25,896 nucleotides of DNA, taken from contig CAYYJN010000027.1 in assembly GCA_964472275.1 (NCBI GenBank), positions 1-25,896 of the forward strand. The letters are read 5' to 3'. This document shows, one piece after another, positions 7,584 to 14,847 of the stretch (within the stretch, counting starts at the first letter, position 1; each line of letters begins with the position of its first letter). The position numbers and the translations under genes were made by a program. The notes under the pieces are model-generated. The model did not search any database, was not told where the DNA came from, and saw only the letters and a list, made by a program, of their open reading frames with translations. The stretch comes from JAFDVN01 sp964472275. Lineage in GTDB: Bacteria; Acidobacteriota; Holophagae; Holophagales; Holophagaceae.

Positions 7584-7730
7584 GGCCCTTGGCTTTCGGC
7601 TTTGGGCTTTCGCTGGACCTGGCATGCGAGGTTCCCAGGCAAATCAAGTCACCCTCGATGACCGGAACGATGCCACACGGAAGGGGTGTGTCGGCGCCAG
7701 CGAAAGTCCAAAGCCAAGAGCCGAAAGCCT
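7584..7730. repeat. Heptamer-built inverted-repeat element 1
   Basis: Fills the space between the convergent envC and chaA stops almost exactly (7584-7734). The left arm reads as 7-mers: GGCCCTT, GGCTTTC, GGCTTTG, GGCTTTC, then GCTGG. The right arm (7697-7730) is the complement in the same 7-base phase: its reverse complement is GGCTTTC, GGCTCTT, GGCTTTG, GACTTTC, GCTGG. The loop of about 80 bases has smaller stems of its own, such as CCTGG/CCAGG and CACAC/GTGTG. No protein is encoded. It could serve as a two-way transcription terminator, but its 7-base periodicity points to a repeat family shared with 23679-23759 and 24633-24703. Confidence 0.8.
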
Positions 7731-7734
7731 CTGT

Positions 7735-8835
7735 TCAGGGCACGAAGCTGAGGAACAGGTAGGTTCCCAGCAGCACCGCGTGGACGATGGCGAGCTGGAT
7801 GTTGGTCCTGCCGGTGCGCAGCGAGATCGAGGCGACGAACAGCGATAGGAAAAGCAGGACCGTGGACATGCCATCCAGGCCGAGCGCGAGGGGCCAGTGC
7901 ATGACCACCGCGACCAGTGACACCGTGGGAATGGTGAGGCCGATGCTGGCGATGGCCGATCCGATGGCGAGGTTGAGGCTGGTCTGCACGCGGTTGGCGA
8001 TGGCGGCGCGCACGGCGGCGACGCCTTCCGGCATCAGCACGATGGCCGCGATGACGATGCCGGCCACGGCCTTCGGCGCGCCCGCGGCGGCCAGCATCGC
8101 CTCCATGGTGGGTGCCAGCTTCTTGGCGGACAGCACGACGACGACGAGGCTGATCAGCAGCAGGGCGAGGCTGGCGAGCGCGACGGCCCGCCCCGGCGGC
8201 GGCGCGAGGTCTTCGGCCTTCGGATCGCCGTCATCGGGAGCGTCGTCCACCGGCAAAAAGTATTCGCGGTGGCGTCCCGTTTGGAACGCCGTGAAGGAGG
8301 CGAACAGCACCAGCGTGACCACCGAGATGAAGATCAGCTGGGAGGGCGTGTAGGTCGGGCCTTGGGTCGCGGTGAAGTTCGGCAGCACGAGGGTCAGCAC
8401 GACGATCGCCGACAGGGTCGCCAGCGCGGCGGTCACGCCATCCACGCGGTAGCGCTGGATCGTGTGCCGACGGCTTCCAGCGAAGAGACTGAGGCCGATG
8501 ATGCCGTTGAGGATCAGCATCACCGCCGCGAAGACTGTGTCGCGCGGCAGGCCGGTGGTGGATTCGCCCCCGACGAGCATCATCGTGACGATGAGCGCGA
8601 CCTCGATGGCGGTCACCGCCAGGGCGAGCACGATGGTGCCGTAGGGCTCGCCGACCTTGTGCGCGACCACTTCCGCGTGGTGCACGGCGGCGATCACGCT
8701 GGCGAAGAGCCCGGCGACCAGCAGCGCGACGAGGCCGGGAAGGCCCGGCGCCGCGAAGGCCAACACTAGCGCGATCCCGCCGAAGATCGGCGCGATCCAG
8801 GACCATGGCGGATTATGGCGGGTGGCTGCGCCCAT
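7735..8835 (-). CDS. chaA: Ca2+/H+ antiporter, ChaA type
   Basis: 366 residues, the same length I recall for E. coli ChaA, with about 11 hydrophobic segments in two halves separated by an acidic cytoplasmic loop (VDDAPDDGDPKAEDL). The CaCA alpha-repeat motifs are present: GEPYGTIVLALAVTAIE (E63, E78) in the first half and LMPEGVAAVRAAI (E270) with NLAIGSAIASIGLTIP in the second. The family exchanges cytoplasmic Ca2+ (and in E. coli Na+ or K+ at high pH) for protons across the inner membrane. The only plausible start is ATG at 8835, with a G-rich stretch immediately upstream. The gene is convergent with envC and lies downstream of the Sel1 gene on the same strand, separated by a gspF-tail remnant and a small hairpin (8847-8862). 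Confidence 0.92.
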   Translation of the reverse strand: MGAATRHNPPWSWIAPIFGGIALVLAFAAPGLPGLVALLVAGLFASVIAAVHHAEVVAHKVGEPYGTIVLALAVTAIEVALIVTMMLVGGESTTGLPRDTVFAAVMLILNGIIGLSLFAGSRRHTIQRYRVDGVTAALATLSAIVVLTLVLPNFTATQGPTYTPSQLIFISVVTLVLFASFTAFQTGRHREYFLPVDDAPDDGDPKAEDLAPPPGRAVALASLALLLISLVVVVLSAKKLAPTMEAMLAAAGAPKAVAGIVIAAIVLMPEGVAAVRAAIANRVQTSLNLAIGSAIASIGLTIPTVSLVAVVMHWPLALGLDGMSTVLLFLSLFVASISLRTGRTNIQLAIVHAVLLGTYLFLSFVP

Positions 8836-8862
8836 CCCCGAAGTATGCCCGGAACGCCGGGC

Positions 8863-8921
8863 TCAGTTCACCGCGTTGCCGCGTCGAAGAGGGGGATGGC
8901 GGCGCTCAAGAGCAGGGTGAG
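8863..8921 (-). pseudogene. Decayed second copy of the gspF 3' end
   Basis: These 59 bases match the last 60 bases of the gspF-like gene (10575-10634) at about 51 of 60 positions by hand alignment, with one missing base. The near-identical core includes ATCCCCCTCTTC, then GGCAACGCGGTGAACTGA with the gspF stop codon. The one-base deletion puts the NAVN-stop out of frame; the alternative frame reads ISALLTLLLSAAIPLFDAATR-stop, still recognisable beside VIVLILLLAVYIPLF of the intact gene. I see no further gspF sequence upstream, because the Sel1 gene stop is at 8947. A 6-bp stem with AACG loop (8847-8862) follows on the minus strand. Confidence 0.65.
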
Positions 8922-8946
8922 GAGCGCAGAAATTCCGGCCTGGATT

Positions 8947-10560
8947 CTAGGGTACGGTCGTCGTGACCGATGTGACGATGACCTTGGAATTGTCCAGCGG
9001 CCGAAGCGATCCATCCTCGTTGAACCGTGCCGCGGCAGGGGGGAATCCCGCGGCTTTGGCCTTTTGATACCAGGCCGTGGCCTTGGATGGATCGCGCTTC
9101 ACGAGAATCCCACCTTGGTAGAGGACGCCAAGGTGATACATGGCGGCCATGTTGCCCTTCGCCGCTGATTCCTCGAAGAGTTTGAGGGCCAGCTTGGGAT
9201 TCGAGGGCACATGATCGCCATTCTGATAGTGGAGGCCAAGCTCGTACGCGGCCATGGGATCGCCGCTTTTCGCGAGCGTTCGCAGGTCCCCGATGGATTT
9301 GGAAGGGTCGGTTTCGAGCATCGCTGACATCGTGGCTGCCCTGGTGTTTCCGGCTTGCGCGGTCGCATGGAGGAGGTCGCGGGCCATGGCGGGATCTTTC
9401 GGGTAGCCATTCGCTCCGGAATTCAGCCATTGGGACACGGGCATCAGGAACCCGGAGCGGCCTTGATCCTGCGCGCCCTTCAGAAGCCAGGCCTTCGCGG
9501 AAACAAGATCCACTTGGGTTCCTAGGCCCTTCAGGTAGCAGAGGCCGAGTGGGATGATGGCGCCCGCCTCCTGCTTATCCGCTTGTTCCAGCAGGAAGGG
9601 GAATACCTCCTTCATCACATCCGGAGTGGGGGATGGAAGGCTGATGATTTCAGCCGTGAGGGTTGAAAAGCTTCTCCGGTCCCCTTGTTTCGCCGCGAGC
9701 AGGGCGTAATGCAGGGAATTCGATGGATCTCGTTCGCCGAACTCGCCATTCAGAAAGACTTCTCCGAGATGGCTCTGCGACTTCAGATCCCCGTGGTCCG
9801 CGGATCTGCGGAACCAGCGAAGCGCCTCCGCTTTATCCACCGGGACGCCCAGGCCATGGGCATACAGGTATCCGATATTCCCTTCCGCCCGCGCGTTGCC
9901 TTGGGCGGCGGCCTTCTGGAACAAGCTCATGGCGAGTGGATAGTTCTTCTGCGTCACTCCGTCGCCACTCACGCAGAGCCAGCCGAGATTGTCCTGGGAC
10001 ACGGAGTCGCCCGCCTCCGCGCCAAGGTAGTAGAGCTTGGCGGCCGCGACGAGGTCTTTGGGGGTGCCACGGCCCGTTTCGGTGAGCCAACCAAGGGAAC
10101 CGCACGCATCCATTTCGCCCTGTTGAATCGCACGCCGATACCATTCGACAGCCTGGGCGTCATCCTGGGGAACGCCTTTCCCTTTCTCGTACATCCATCC
10201 GATCTGTTGCGCTGCATACCCACTGCCCGCTGCGGTCGCTTTCCGGAAGGATTCAAGGGCCTTCGTGGGATCGAATGCGGTGCCATCGCCACTGATTTCG
10301 TGCCAACCGGCCATCTCCAGGCCACGGGTTGAGCCAAGTTCCGCCGCTCTGGAGAACCAGGCGTAAGCTTTGGCGGGATCCTTGGGAACTCCCTCGCCGT
10401 TCTCGTAGACATCCGCCAAGTCCAAGGCCGCGGAAGTGTCTCCCTTTTCCGCCTTCGCCGAAAGATCCTTGATTCGGTATTGGGCGGTGAGGGTCGGGGT
10501 TTGAGCCGCGGGAGTCTGGGACGAGAAAAGCCCAGGAGGAAGAACCGGAAGAAACCACAT
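8947..10560 (-). CDS. Sel1-like repeat (SLR/TPR-type) protein, probably exported
   Basis: 537 residues made of about ten to eleven Sel1-like repeats of 36 residues with the pattern A..LG..Y..G.GV..D..KA..W...AA..G; clear units lie at about 38-76, 113-148, 186-222, 223-258 and 450-520. Sel1 repeats form alpha-helical solenoids that hold protein partners; no catalytic domain is seen. The N-terminus is hydrophobic but without positive charge, and a neighbouring frame (GTG at 10568) would supply a better signal sequence starting MKPCGFFRFFLLG, so a one-base error or frameshift near 10525 is possible. It starts 14 bases after gspF on the same strand. Sampled 60-base lines range from 52 to 68 percent GC, below the 67-72 percent sampled in gspF, suggesting different ancestry. 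Confidence 0.85.
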   Translation of the reverse strand: MWFLPVLPPGLFSSQTPAAQTPTLTAQYRIKDLSAKAEKGDTSAALDLADVYENGEGVPKDPAKAYAWFSRAAELGSTRGLEMAGWHEISGDGTAFDPTKALESFRKATAAGSGYAAQQIGWMYEKGKGVPQDDAQAVEWYRRAIQQGEMDACGSLGWLTETGRGTPKDLVAAAKLYYLGAEAGDSVSQDNLGWLCVSGDGVTQKNYPLAMSLFQKAAAQGNARAEGNIGYLYAHGLGVPVDKAEALRWFRRSADHGDLKSQSHLGEVFLNGEFGERDPSNSLHYALLAAKQGDRRSFSTLTAEIISLPSPTPDVMKEVFPFLLEQADKQEAGAIIPLGLCYLKGLGTQVDLVSAKAWLLKGAQDQGRSGFLMPVSQWLNSGANGYPKDPAMARDLLHATAQAGNTRAATMSAMLETDPSKSIGDLRTLAKSGDPMAAYELGLHYQNGDHVPSNPKLALKLFEESAAKGNMAAMYHLGVLYQGGILVKRDPSKATAWYQKAKAAGFPPAAARFNEDGSLRPLDNSKVIVTSVTTTVP

Positions 10561-10574
10561 GGCTTCACTCGCTT

Positions 10575-11762
10575 TCAGTTCACCGCGTTGCCCGCGTTGA
10601 AGAGGGGGATGTAGACGGCCAGGAGCAGGATGAGGACGATGACGCCCATGGCGAGGATGAGGATGGGGCCGATGAGGCTCGTGACGGCGGTGGTGGCCTT
10701 CTCCACTTCCTGGTCGAAGAAGGTGGCCACATGGTCGAGCATGTCGGGCAGGGCGCTGCTCTGCTCGCCGACGCGCACCATTTCCACGGCGAGCGGATCA
10801 ATGAGCTTCGCCTGGTCGAGCGCGAGGTGGAGGCTGGACCCGGCGCGCACGGCCTCCGTGACGGTGACGAGGCGCGATTTCATCCGCTCCGAAGGCGTCG
10901 TCCGCTGGACGACTTCAAGGGCCTGCACGGCGGGGAGGCCGCCGTTGAGCAGCACGCCGAGGGTGCGGCAGAAGACGGAAGAGTGGTACATGCGATAGAG
11001 CGTGCCCAGCTTGGGGATGGCGAGGATGATGCGCTCGCCGAAACGGCGCCCGGCCTCGGCGCGCATCATCCAGCGCACGAGGAAGACGGCGGCGATGGCG
11101 AGGAGGATCTGCAGCCACCAGGTGGCGTGGAAGACCTTGCCGATCTGGAGCAGGGCGGCGGTGAGCGGCGGCATCTGGGTGTCGCCGGACGCGTAGAACT
11201 CCGCGAAGCGCGGCAGCACCACATTGAAGACGACGCCCAGCGCGATGCCGAGGACGATGGTGAGGAAGGCTGGGTAGAAGAGCGCCTCCGTGATGCGGCG
11301 GCGGCTCTGGGCGGCGAATTGCTGGAAGGAGAGCCAGCGGGCGATCACTTCGGGCAGGGTGCCGCTGCGCTCGCCGGCGACGATGTTGCTGCGATACACC
11401 GCCGGGAATCCGCCCGCCTGCTCCAGCGCTTCCGAGAAGGCCATGCCTTCCCGCACATGGACGACGGCCGCTTCCAGCGAGCGCCGCAGCAGCGCGTCCT
11501 TGCCGTGACCCAGCAGCAGTTCCAGCGCCTGCAGCAGCGGGATGCCCGCCTTCAGCAGCGCCAGCAGCTCCTGGTTGAAGACGATGAGGGATTCGGCCTT
11601 GATGGTCGCGGTGGATCGGAAGGCGGAATCCGAACGCTTGATCTCCAGCGGGAAGCCGCCCTCCGCCATCACGCGGGCGCGGACCTCCGCGGGATTCGCG
11701 GCTTCGAAGTCCTTGAGCAGGACCTCGCCGGTGGAGGAGGTGAGCTTGACGGTGAAGCGCAT
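10575..11762 (-). CDS. gspF: Type II secretion / type IV pilus inner-membrane protein GspF/PilC
   Basis: 395 residues with two T2SSF domains. The first (about 55-180) contains LLALLKAGIPLLQAL and GERSGTLPEVI; the second (about 260-385) contains LGVLLNGGLPAVQALEVV and GEQSSALPDML, each followed by membrane segments, and the C-terminus ends in IPLFNAGNAVN. GspF/PilC is the polytopic platform protein that links the assembly ATPase to pseudopilus or pilus formation in the inner membrane. The N-terminal region (MRFTVKLTSSTGEVLLKDFEA) is the usual small cap domain. There is no ATPase, pseudopilin or secretin gene next to it, so it is an isolated member here. Its ATG at 11762 lies only 23 bases from the divergent start at 11786. 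A decayed copy of its 3' end lies at 8863-8921. Confidence 0.92.
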   Translation of the reverse strand: MRFTVKLTSSTGEVLLKDFEAANPAEVRARVMAEGGFPLEIKRSDSAFRSTATIKAESLIVFNQELLALLKAGIPLLQALELLLGHGKDALLRRSLEAAVVHVREGMAFSEALEQAGGFPAVYRSNIVAGERSGTLPEVIARWLSFQQFAAQSRRRITEALFYPAFLTIVLGIALGVVFNVVLPRFAEFYASGDTQMPPLTAALLQIGKVFHATWWLQILLAIAAVFLVRWMMRAEAGRRFGERIILAIPKLGTLYRMYHSSVFCRTLGVLLNGGLPAVQALEVVQRTTPSERMKSRLVTVTEAVRAGSSLHLALDQAKLIDPLAVEMVRVGEQSSALPDMLDHVATFFDQEVEKATTAVTSLIGPILILAMGVIVLILLLAVYIPLFNAGNAVN

Positions 11763-11785
11763 GGGGATTCCAGGATACTAGAGGG

Positions 11786-14260
11786 ATGCGTCCCGTCTCA
11801 GCCCTGTTCCTTCTTCTCGCGCCCCTGGCGGTTTCCGCCCAGGGCGCGCCCATCCAGGTCGCCGCGCCCGAACCCGTCCCGCTCGATCTGCGGGCGGTGG
11901 ACGCCGCCGTCCTCGTGCCCGCGGACAACCGCGACGCGGCCCAGGTGGAGGCGGCGCGGCGCGGCTGGATGACGCTCATCGCGCCGATGAAGGATGCCCC
12001 GGCCGTGCGCGTCCTGCTCCCTTCCACCGGCCCGCGCGAAGCCTTGCTCCTGGCGGCTTCCCAGGCTCTGCGCGCCCAGAACTCGGGCCAGCGCCTCTTC
12101 GTCGCCGATGACCCCGCCGCGCCGCCACTCCTGTCCGAAGCCGCCTGGGGCGCGGTGGATGGCGGCGCGCTCACTGCGAGCGATCTTGGCGCGGACCCCG
12201 CCGCCTGGGCGGACGCTCTCGCCGCCGCTCAAGGGCGCTTTCCCGGTCGTGCTTGGACGCTGTGGCTTCCCAGCGATCCCGGCGCGCGGCTCGGCGTCCT
12301 GCTGGGCGATGGCGCGCGGGTCGTCGTGCCGGAGGGCGGGCCTTCCGCGAAGGTCGCCGCGCAACTCCCGACCACCGGCGCCATCGCGGGCGGGCTGGGC
12401 GATCTCCGCGTGGCGGCGGAGGGGAAGAGCCTCCGCTGGCGCTTCCAGTATGGCGCGTGGATTCCCGCGCCGACGATGAAGGAAGGCTCCACGGTCGAGG
12501 TTGCCTCTGACGCGGCCTACGACACCGGCGCGCTGCTGGCGAAGATGCGCGCGGCCCAGCTCCGCGCGCTCGCGGCGGCCCGCACGGCGGAAGCGGAATT
12601 CACCGTGGACCTGCGCATGCAGCAGGCGGGCAGTGACGCCTCCCTGGGCTTCCGCTTCCGCCGTTTCGAGCAGGCGGGCAAGGACGCTGAACTCGTGCAG
12701 CAGGAGGTGCGCTTCAACGGCGTGCGCGCGAAGATCCCCGAAGGCGTGCTGCTGCCCACGGTGGAGCCCAAGGCGTCGCTCTCGTTGCCGCTCAGCCTCT
12801 CCCTCACCGAGCGCTACCACTACGAGGATGCGGGCCCGGCGGGTCCGGGCCGCCGCCGCCTGCGCTACGCGCCCGTGGATCGCGACCCGCTCCTCTACCG
12901 CGGCGAGCTGCTGGTGGACGAGGCGACGGGCCGCGTGCTGGAAGAAATCCGCGAACGCCACGATCTCCCCGGAACGGTGAAGGACGAGCGCGAGACGCTC
13001 ACCTTCGGCGAACCCGCGCCCGGCATGTGGAGGCCGGTGGAGGCCCGCACCTTCGAGCGGTGGCTCGGCCCCCAAGGCGTCTTTCCCGTGCAGCGGCGCG
13101 TGACGCTCACGGAAGTGAAGGCGGACGCGCCCACCTTCGAGGCCGATCTCGTCGCGGCCCGCGCGTCGAAAGCCGCCATGCTCGCCCAGACCAAGGACGG
13201 CGTGCGCTACCTCGTGCCCGATGGCAACGGCGGTCGCAAAGTGGAGGCGAAGCCCCGCAGCCTTGGCCGCGCCATCGCGGCCATCCTCCTCGTGGACCCG
13301 GGCCTGTCACCGCCGGTGGCGCCGCTGGGCGGCCTCGCCTTCTTCGACTTCAACGCCTTCAACAAGGGCATCCAGGCCAACGCCATCGTCGCGGGCGTCT
13401 TCAACACCGCGAGCCTCGCCGCGCCGCGCCTGGCGGGGGGCTTCGACCTTTCGGCCTCGGCGACGGTGCTGCTGCTCAAAGTGGATGAGCGCCCCGTGCA
13501 GAACGGTCGCCTCGCGAATCAGGACGCGGTGGGCCATCGCTTCGGCGATGCCTCGCTCTCCGTCGGCCACGATCTCGGCCTCGGCTTCCGCGTGGATCTG
13601 CGCGGCGACTTCCGCTACGACGCCTACGGCGCGCCCCGTGACGACGCCTACGCGACGCTGGGCTTCCAGGCTCCGCCCAGCGGGTGGACGCGGGAAGGCA
13701 CGCTCACCGGATCGTGGATCTTCCGAGGGTTCACCGCGTCGGCTTACGGAGCCCGCGGGCAGCGGCCCGAAGGCGTGTGGGGCACGGCGCTGGATCCGCA
13801 CACGGTCCCTGAGAGCGGCGCCTTCAAGCGCTGGGGCGGCAGCCTCGCCTACACCCGCGAACTGACCTCGAACCTCTGGCTCAGCGGCGGCGCGGCCTAC
13901 GACACCGGATCGGCCTTCGACCGCTTCAACGCCATCCCCGTGGGCGGCGGATTCGGCGGCGGAGGCGTGCCCGGCATCCGCGCCAACGCGCTCACGGCGG
14001 ACCGCCTCGTCTCCGCGCGCGTCGGTCTCGACCTGCCGCCCACCGCGGCCTTCCGCGCCGGGCTGGACCTCGTTCACGCCCAGGCCCGCGCGCTGGATGA
14101 CGGCAAGAACTATTCCTTCACCGGCCTCGGTCTCAAGGGAACGCTACCCGGCTTCTGGATCTTCACCGCCGTGCAGATGGATCTCGGCGTCGGCCTGCAA
14201 AGCGATGTCCCCGGCGTGAAGAGCGTGAACGGGTATGTGGCGTTGCTGCGGGTGTTCTGA
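11786..14260 (+). CDS. Large exported protein, probable outer-membrane beta-barrel; unknown function
   Basis: 824 residues, not recognised. A signal peptide (MRPVSALFLLLAPLAVSAQG) is followed by an Ala/Pro-rich segment, a central mixed region of about 270-480 rich in charged strands, and a C-terminal half of alternating aromatic/Gly strands (for example DLRGDFRYDAYGAPRDDAYA, LGLGFRVDL, GLGLKGTLPGFWIFT) ending in LLRVF. A terminal phenylalanine and strand-rich C-part are the hallmark of proteins inserted by the Bam machinery. GAGGG just before the ATG is a fair ribosome site. It is divergent from gspF by 23 bases, so shared or overlapping control is expected. It may be linked to the secretion system, but nothing in the sequence proves this. 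An inverted-repeat element starts eight bases after the stop. Confidence 0.75.
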   Translation: MRPVSALFLLLAPLAVSAQGAPIQVAAPEPVPLDLRAVDAAVLVPADNRDAAQVEAARRGWMTLIAPMKDAPAVRVLLPSTGPREALLLAASQALRAQNSGQRLFVADDPAAPPLLSEAAWGAVDGGALTASDLGADPAAWADALAAAQGRFPGRAWTLWLPSDPGARLGVLLGDGARVVVPEGGPSAKVAAQLPTTGAIAGGLGDLRVAAEGKSLRWRFQYGAWIPAPTMKEGSTVEVASDAAYDTGALLAKMRAAQLRALAAARTAEAEFTVDLRMQQAGSDASLGFRFRRFEQAGKDAELVQQEVRFNGVRAKIPEGVLLPTVEPKASLSLPLSLSLTERYHYEDAGPAGPGRRRLRYAPVDRDPLLYRGELLVDEATGRVLEEIRERHDLPGTVKDERETLTFGEPAPGMWRPVEARTFERWLGPQGVFPVQRRVTLTEVKADAPTFEADLVAARASKAAMLAQTKDGVRYLVPDGNGGRKVEAKPRSLGRAIAAILLVDPGLSPPVAPLGGLAFFDFNAFNKGIQANAIVAGVFNTASLAAPRLAGGFDLSASATVLLLKVDERPVQNGRLANQDAVGHRFGDASLSVGHDLGLGFRVDLRGDFRYDAYGAPRDDAYATLGFQAPPSGWTREGTLTGSWIFRGFTASAYGARGQRPEGVWGTALDPHTVPESGAFKRWGGSLAYTRELTSNLWLSGGAAYDTGSAFDRFNAIPVGGGFGGGGVPGIRANALTADRLVSARVGLDLPPTAAFRAGLDLVHAQARALDDGKNYSFTGLGLKGTLPGFWIFTAVQMDLGVGLQSDVPGVKSVNGYVALLRVF

Positions 14261-14268
14261 AAACGGAT

Positions 14269-14414
14269 TCACCGCAGAGGCGCGGAGGGCGCGGAGAAAA
14301 GCAAATTCAACAGGGACGAAGGAAATTCAACGGATGCATGCGGGCCGTCATCCCCTCCATCCCTGTTTAAAAGCTCTTCTTGTTTTCTCAGCGCTCTCCG
14401 CGTCTCTGCGGTGA
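14269..14414. repeat. Inverted-repeat element 4 (CGCRGAG-type units)
   Basis: Two 32-base arms, 14269-14300 and 14383-14414, are reverse complements at 29 of 32 positions. The arm begins TCACCGCAGAG and contains the repeated unit CGCRGAGG with a period of eight to nine bases, ending in GAGAAAA. Inside the loop a second pair, AACAGGGA (14309-14316) and TCCCTGTT (14360-14367), is nested. The element occupies nearly all of the gap between the preceding stop (14260) and the VOC gene start (14427). I recall similar CACCGCAGAG...-type intergenic repeats in many environmental bacterial genomes but cannot confirm that here. Confidence 0.8.
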
Positions 14415-14426
14415 CATGCTTTCCTC

Positions 14427-14840
14427 ATGAGTTCCCTGTTCCACCACGCCTTCCTCGTTCGCGACCTTGACGCGGCCCGCGCGTTCTACGGCGGCGCGCT
14501 CGGCTGCCGCGAAGGGCGCAGCGCGGCGTCGTGGGTGGACTTCGACTTCTTCGGCCACCAGGTGGCGCTGCACCTGGGCGAGCCCGCGATCTCGGCTACT
14601 TCGGGCGAAGTGGACGGCATCGCCGTGCCCATGCCCCACTTCGGCGCGATCCTTGATTGGGACGCCTTCGACGCGCTGGCGAAGCGCCTCACGGACGCGG
14701 GCGCCGCCTTCGTCATCGCCCCCCGCCTCCGCTACGAAGGCAGGCCCGCCGAGCAGAAGACGATGTTCCTGCTCGACCCATCCGGCAACGCCCTGGAGTT
14801 CAAGGCGTTCAAGAATCCGGGTGCGGTTTTCGAGCTTTGA
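14427..14840 (+). CDS. VOC-superfamily (glyoxalase/dioxygenase fold) protein
   Basis: 137 residues with the paired beta-alpha-beta-beta-beta pattern of the vicinal-oxygen-chelate fold. Likely metal ligands are His6 or His7 (LFHHAFLVRDLDAARAFYGGALG, a typical VOC opening), the His in PMPHFGAIL and the Glu in NALEFKAF near the C-terminus. The DPSGNALEFKAF ending is characteristic. VOC members include glyoxalase I, extradiol dioxygenases, fosfomycin/bleomycin resistance proteins and epimerases; which chemistry this one carries out cannot be told from sequence. It has no strong Shine-Dalgarno, and inverted-repeat element 4 ends 12 bases before its ATG. It is convergent with the following minus-strand gene, the two stops being only seven bases apart. 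Confidence 0.85.
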   Translation: MSSLFHHAFLVRDLDAARAFYGGALGCREGRSAASWVDFDFFGHQVALHLGEPAISATSGEVDGIAVPMPHFGAILDWDAFDALAKRLTDAGAAFVIAPRLRYEGRPAEQKTMFLLDPSGNALEFKAFKNPGAVFEL

Positions 14841-14847
14841 CTTCCGC

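Noticed and set aside
5928..7625. 565-codon minus-strand frame across the membrane-protein and envC region
   Set aside because: It overlaps two well-supported plus-strand genes and its Leu/His/Gln-rich product mirrors the coiled-coil coding sequence.
7584..7730. CRISPR-like array
   Set aside because: The repeated unit is 7 bases without spacers, and the second arm is inverted; there are no 20-50 base repeats with unique spacers.
7624..7848. Short plus-strand frame starting in the loop of element 1
   Set aside because: It continues antisense into chaA, lacks a ribosome site and has no recognisable product.
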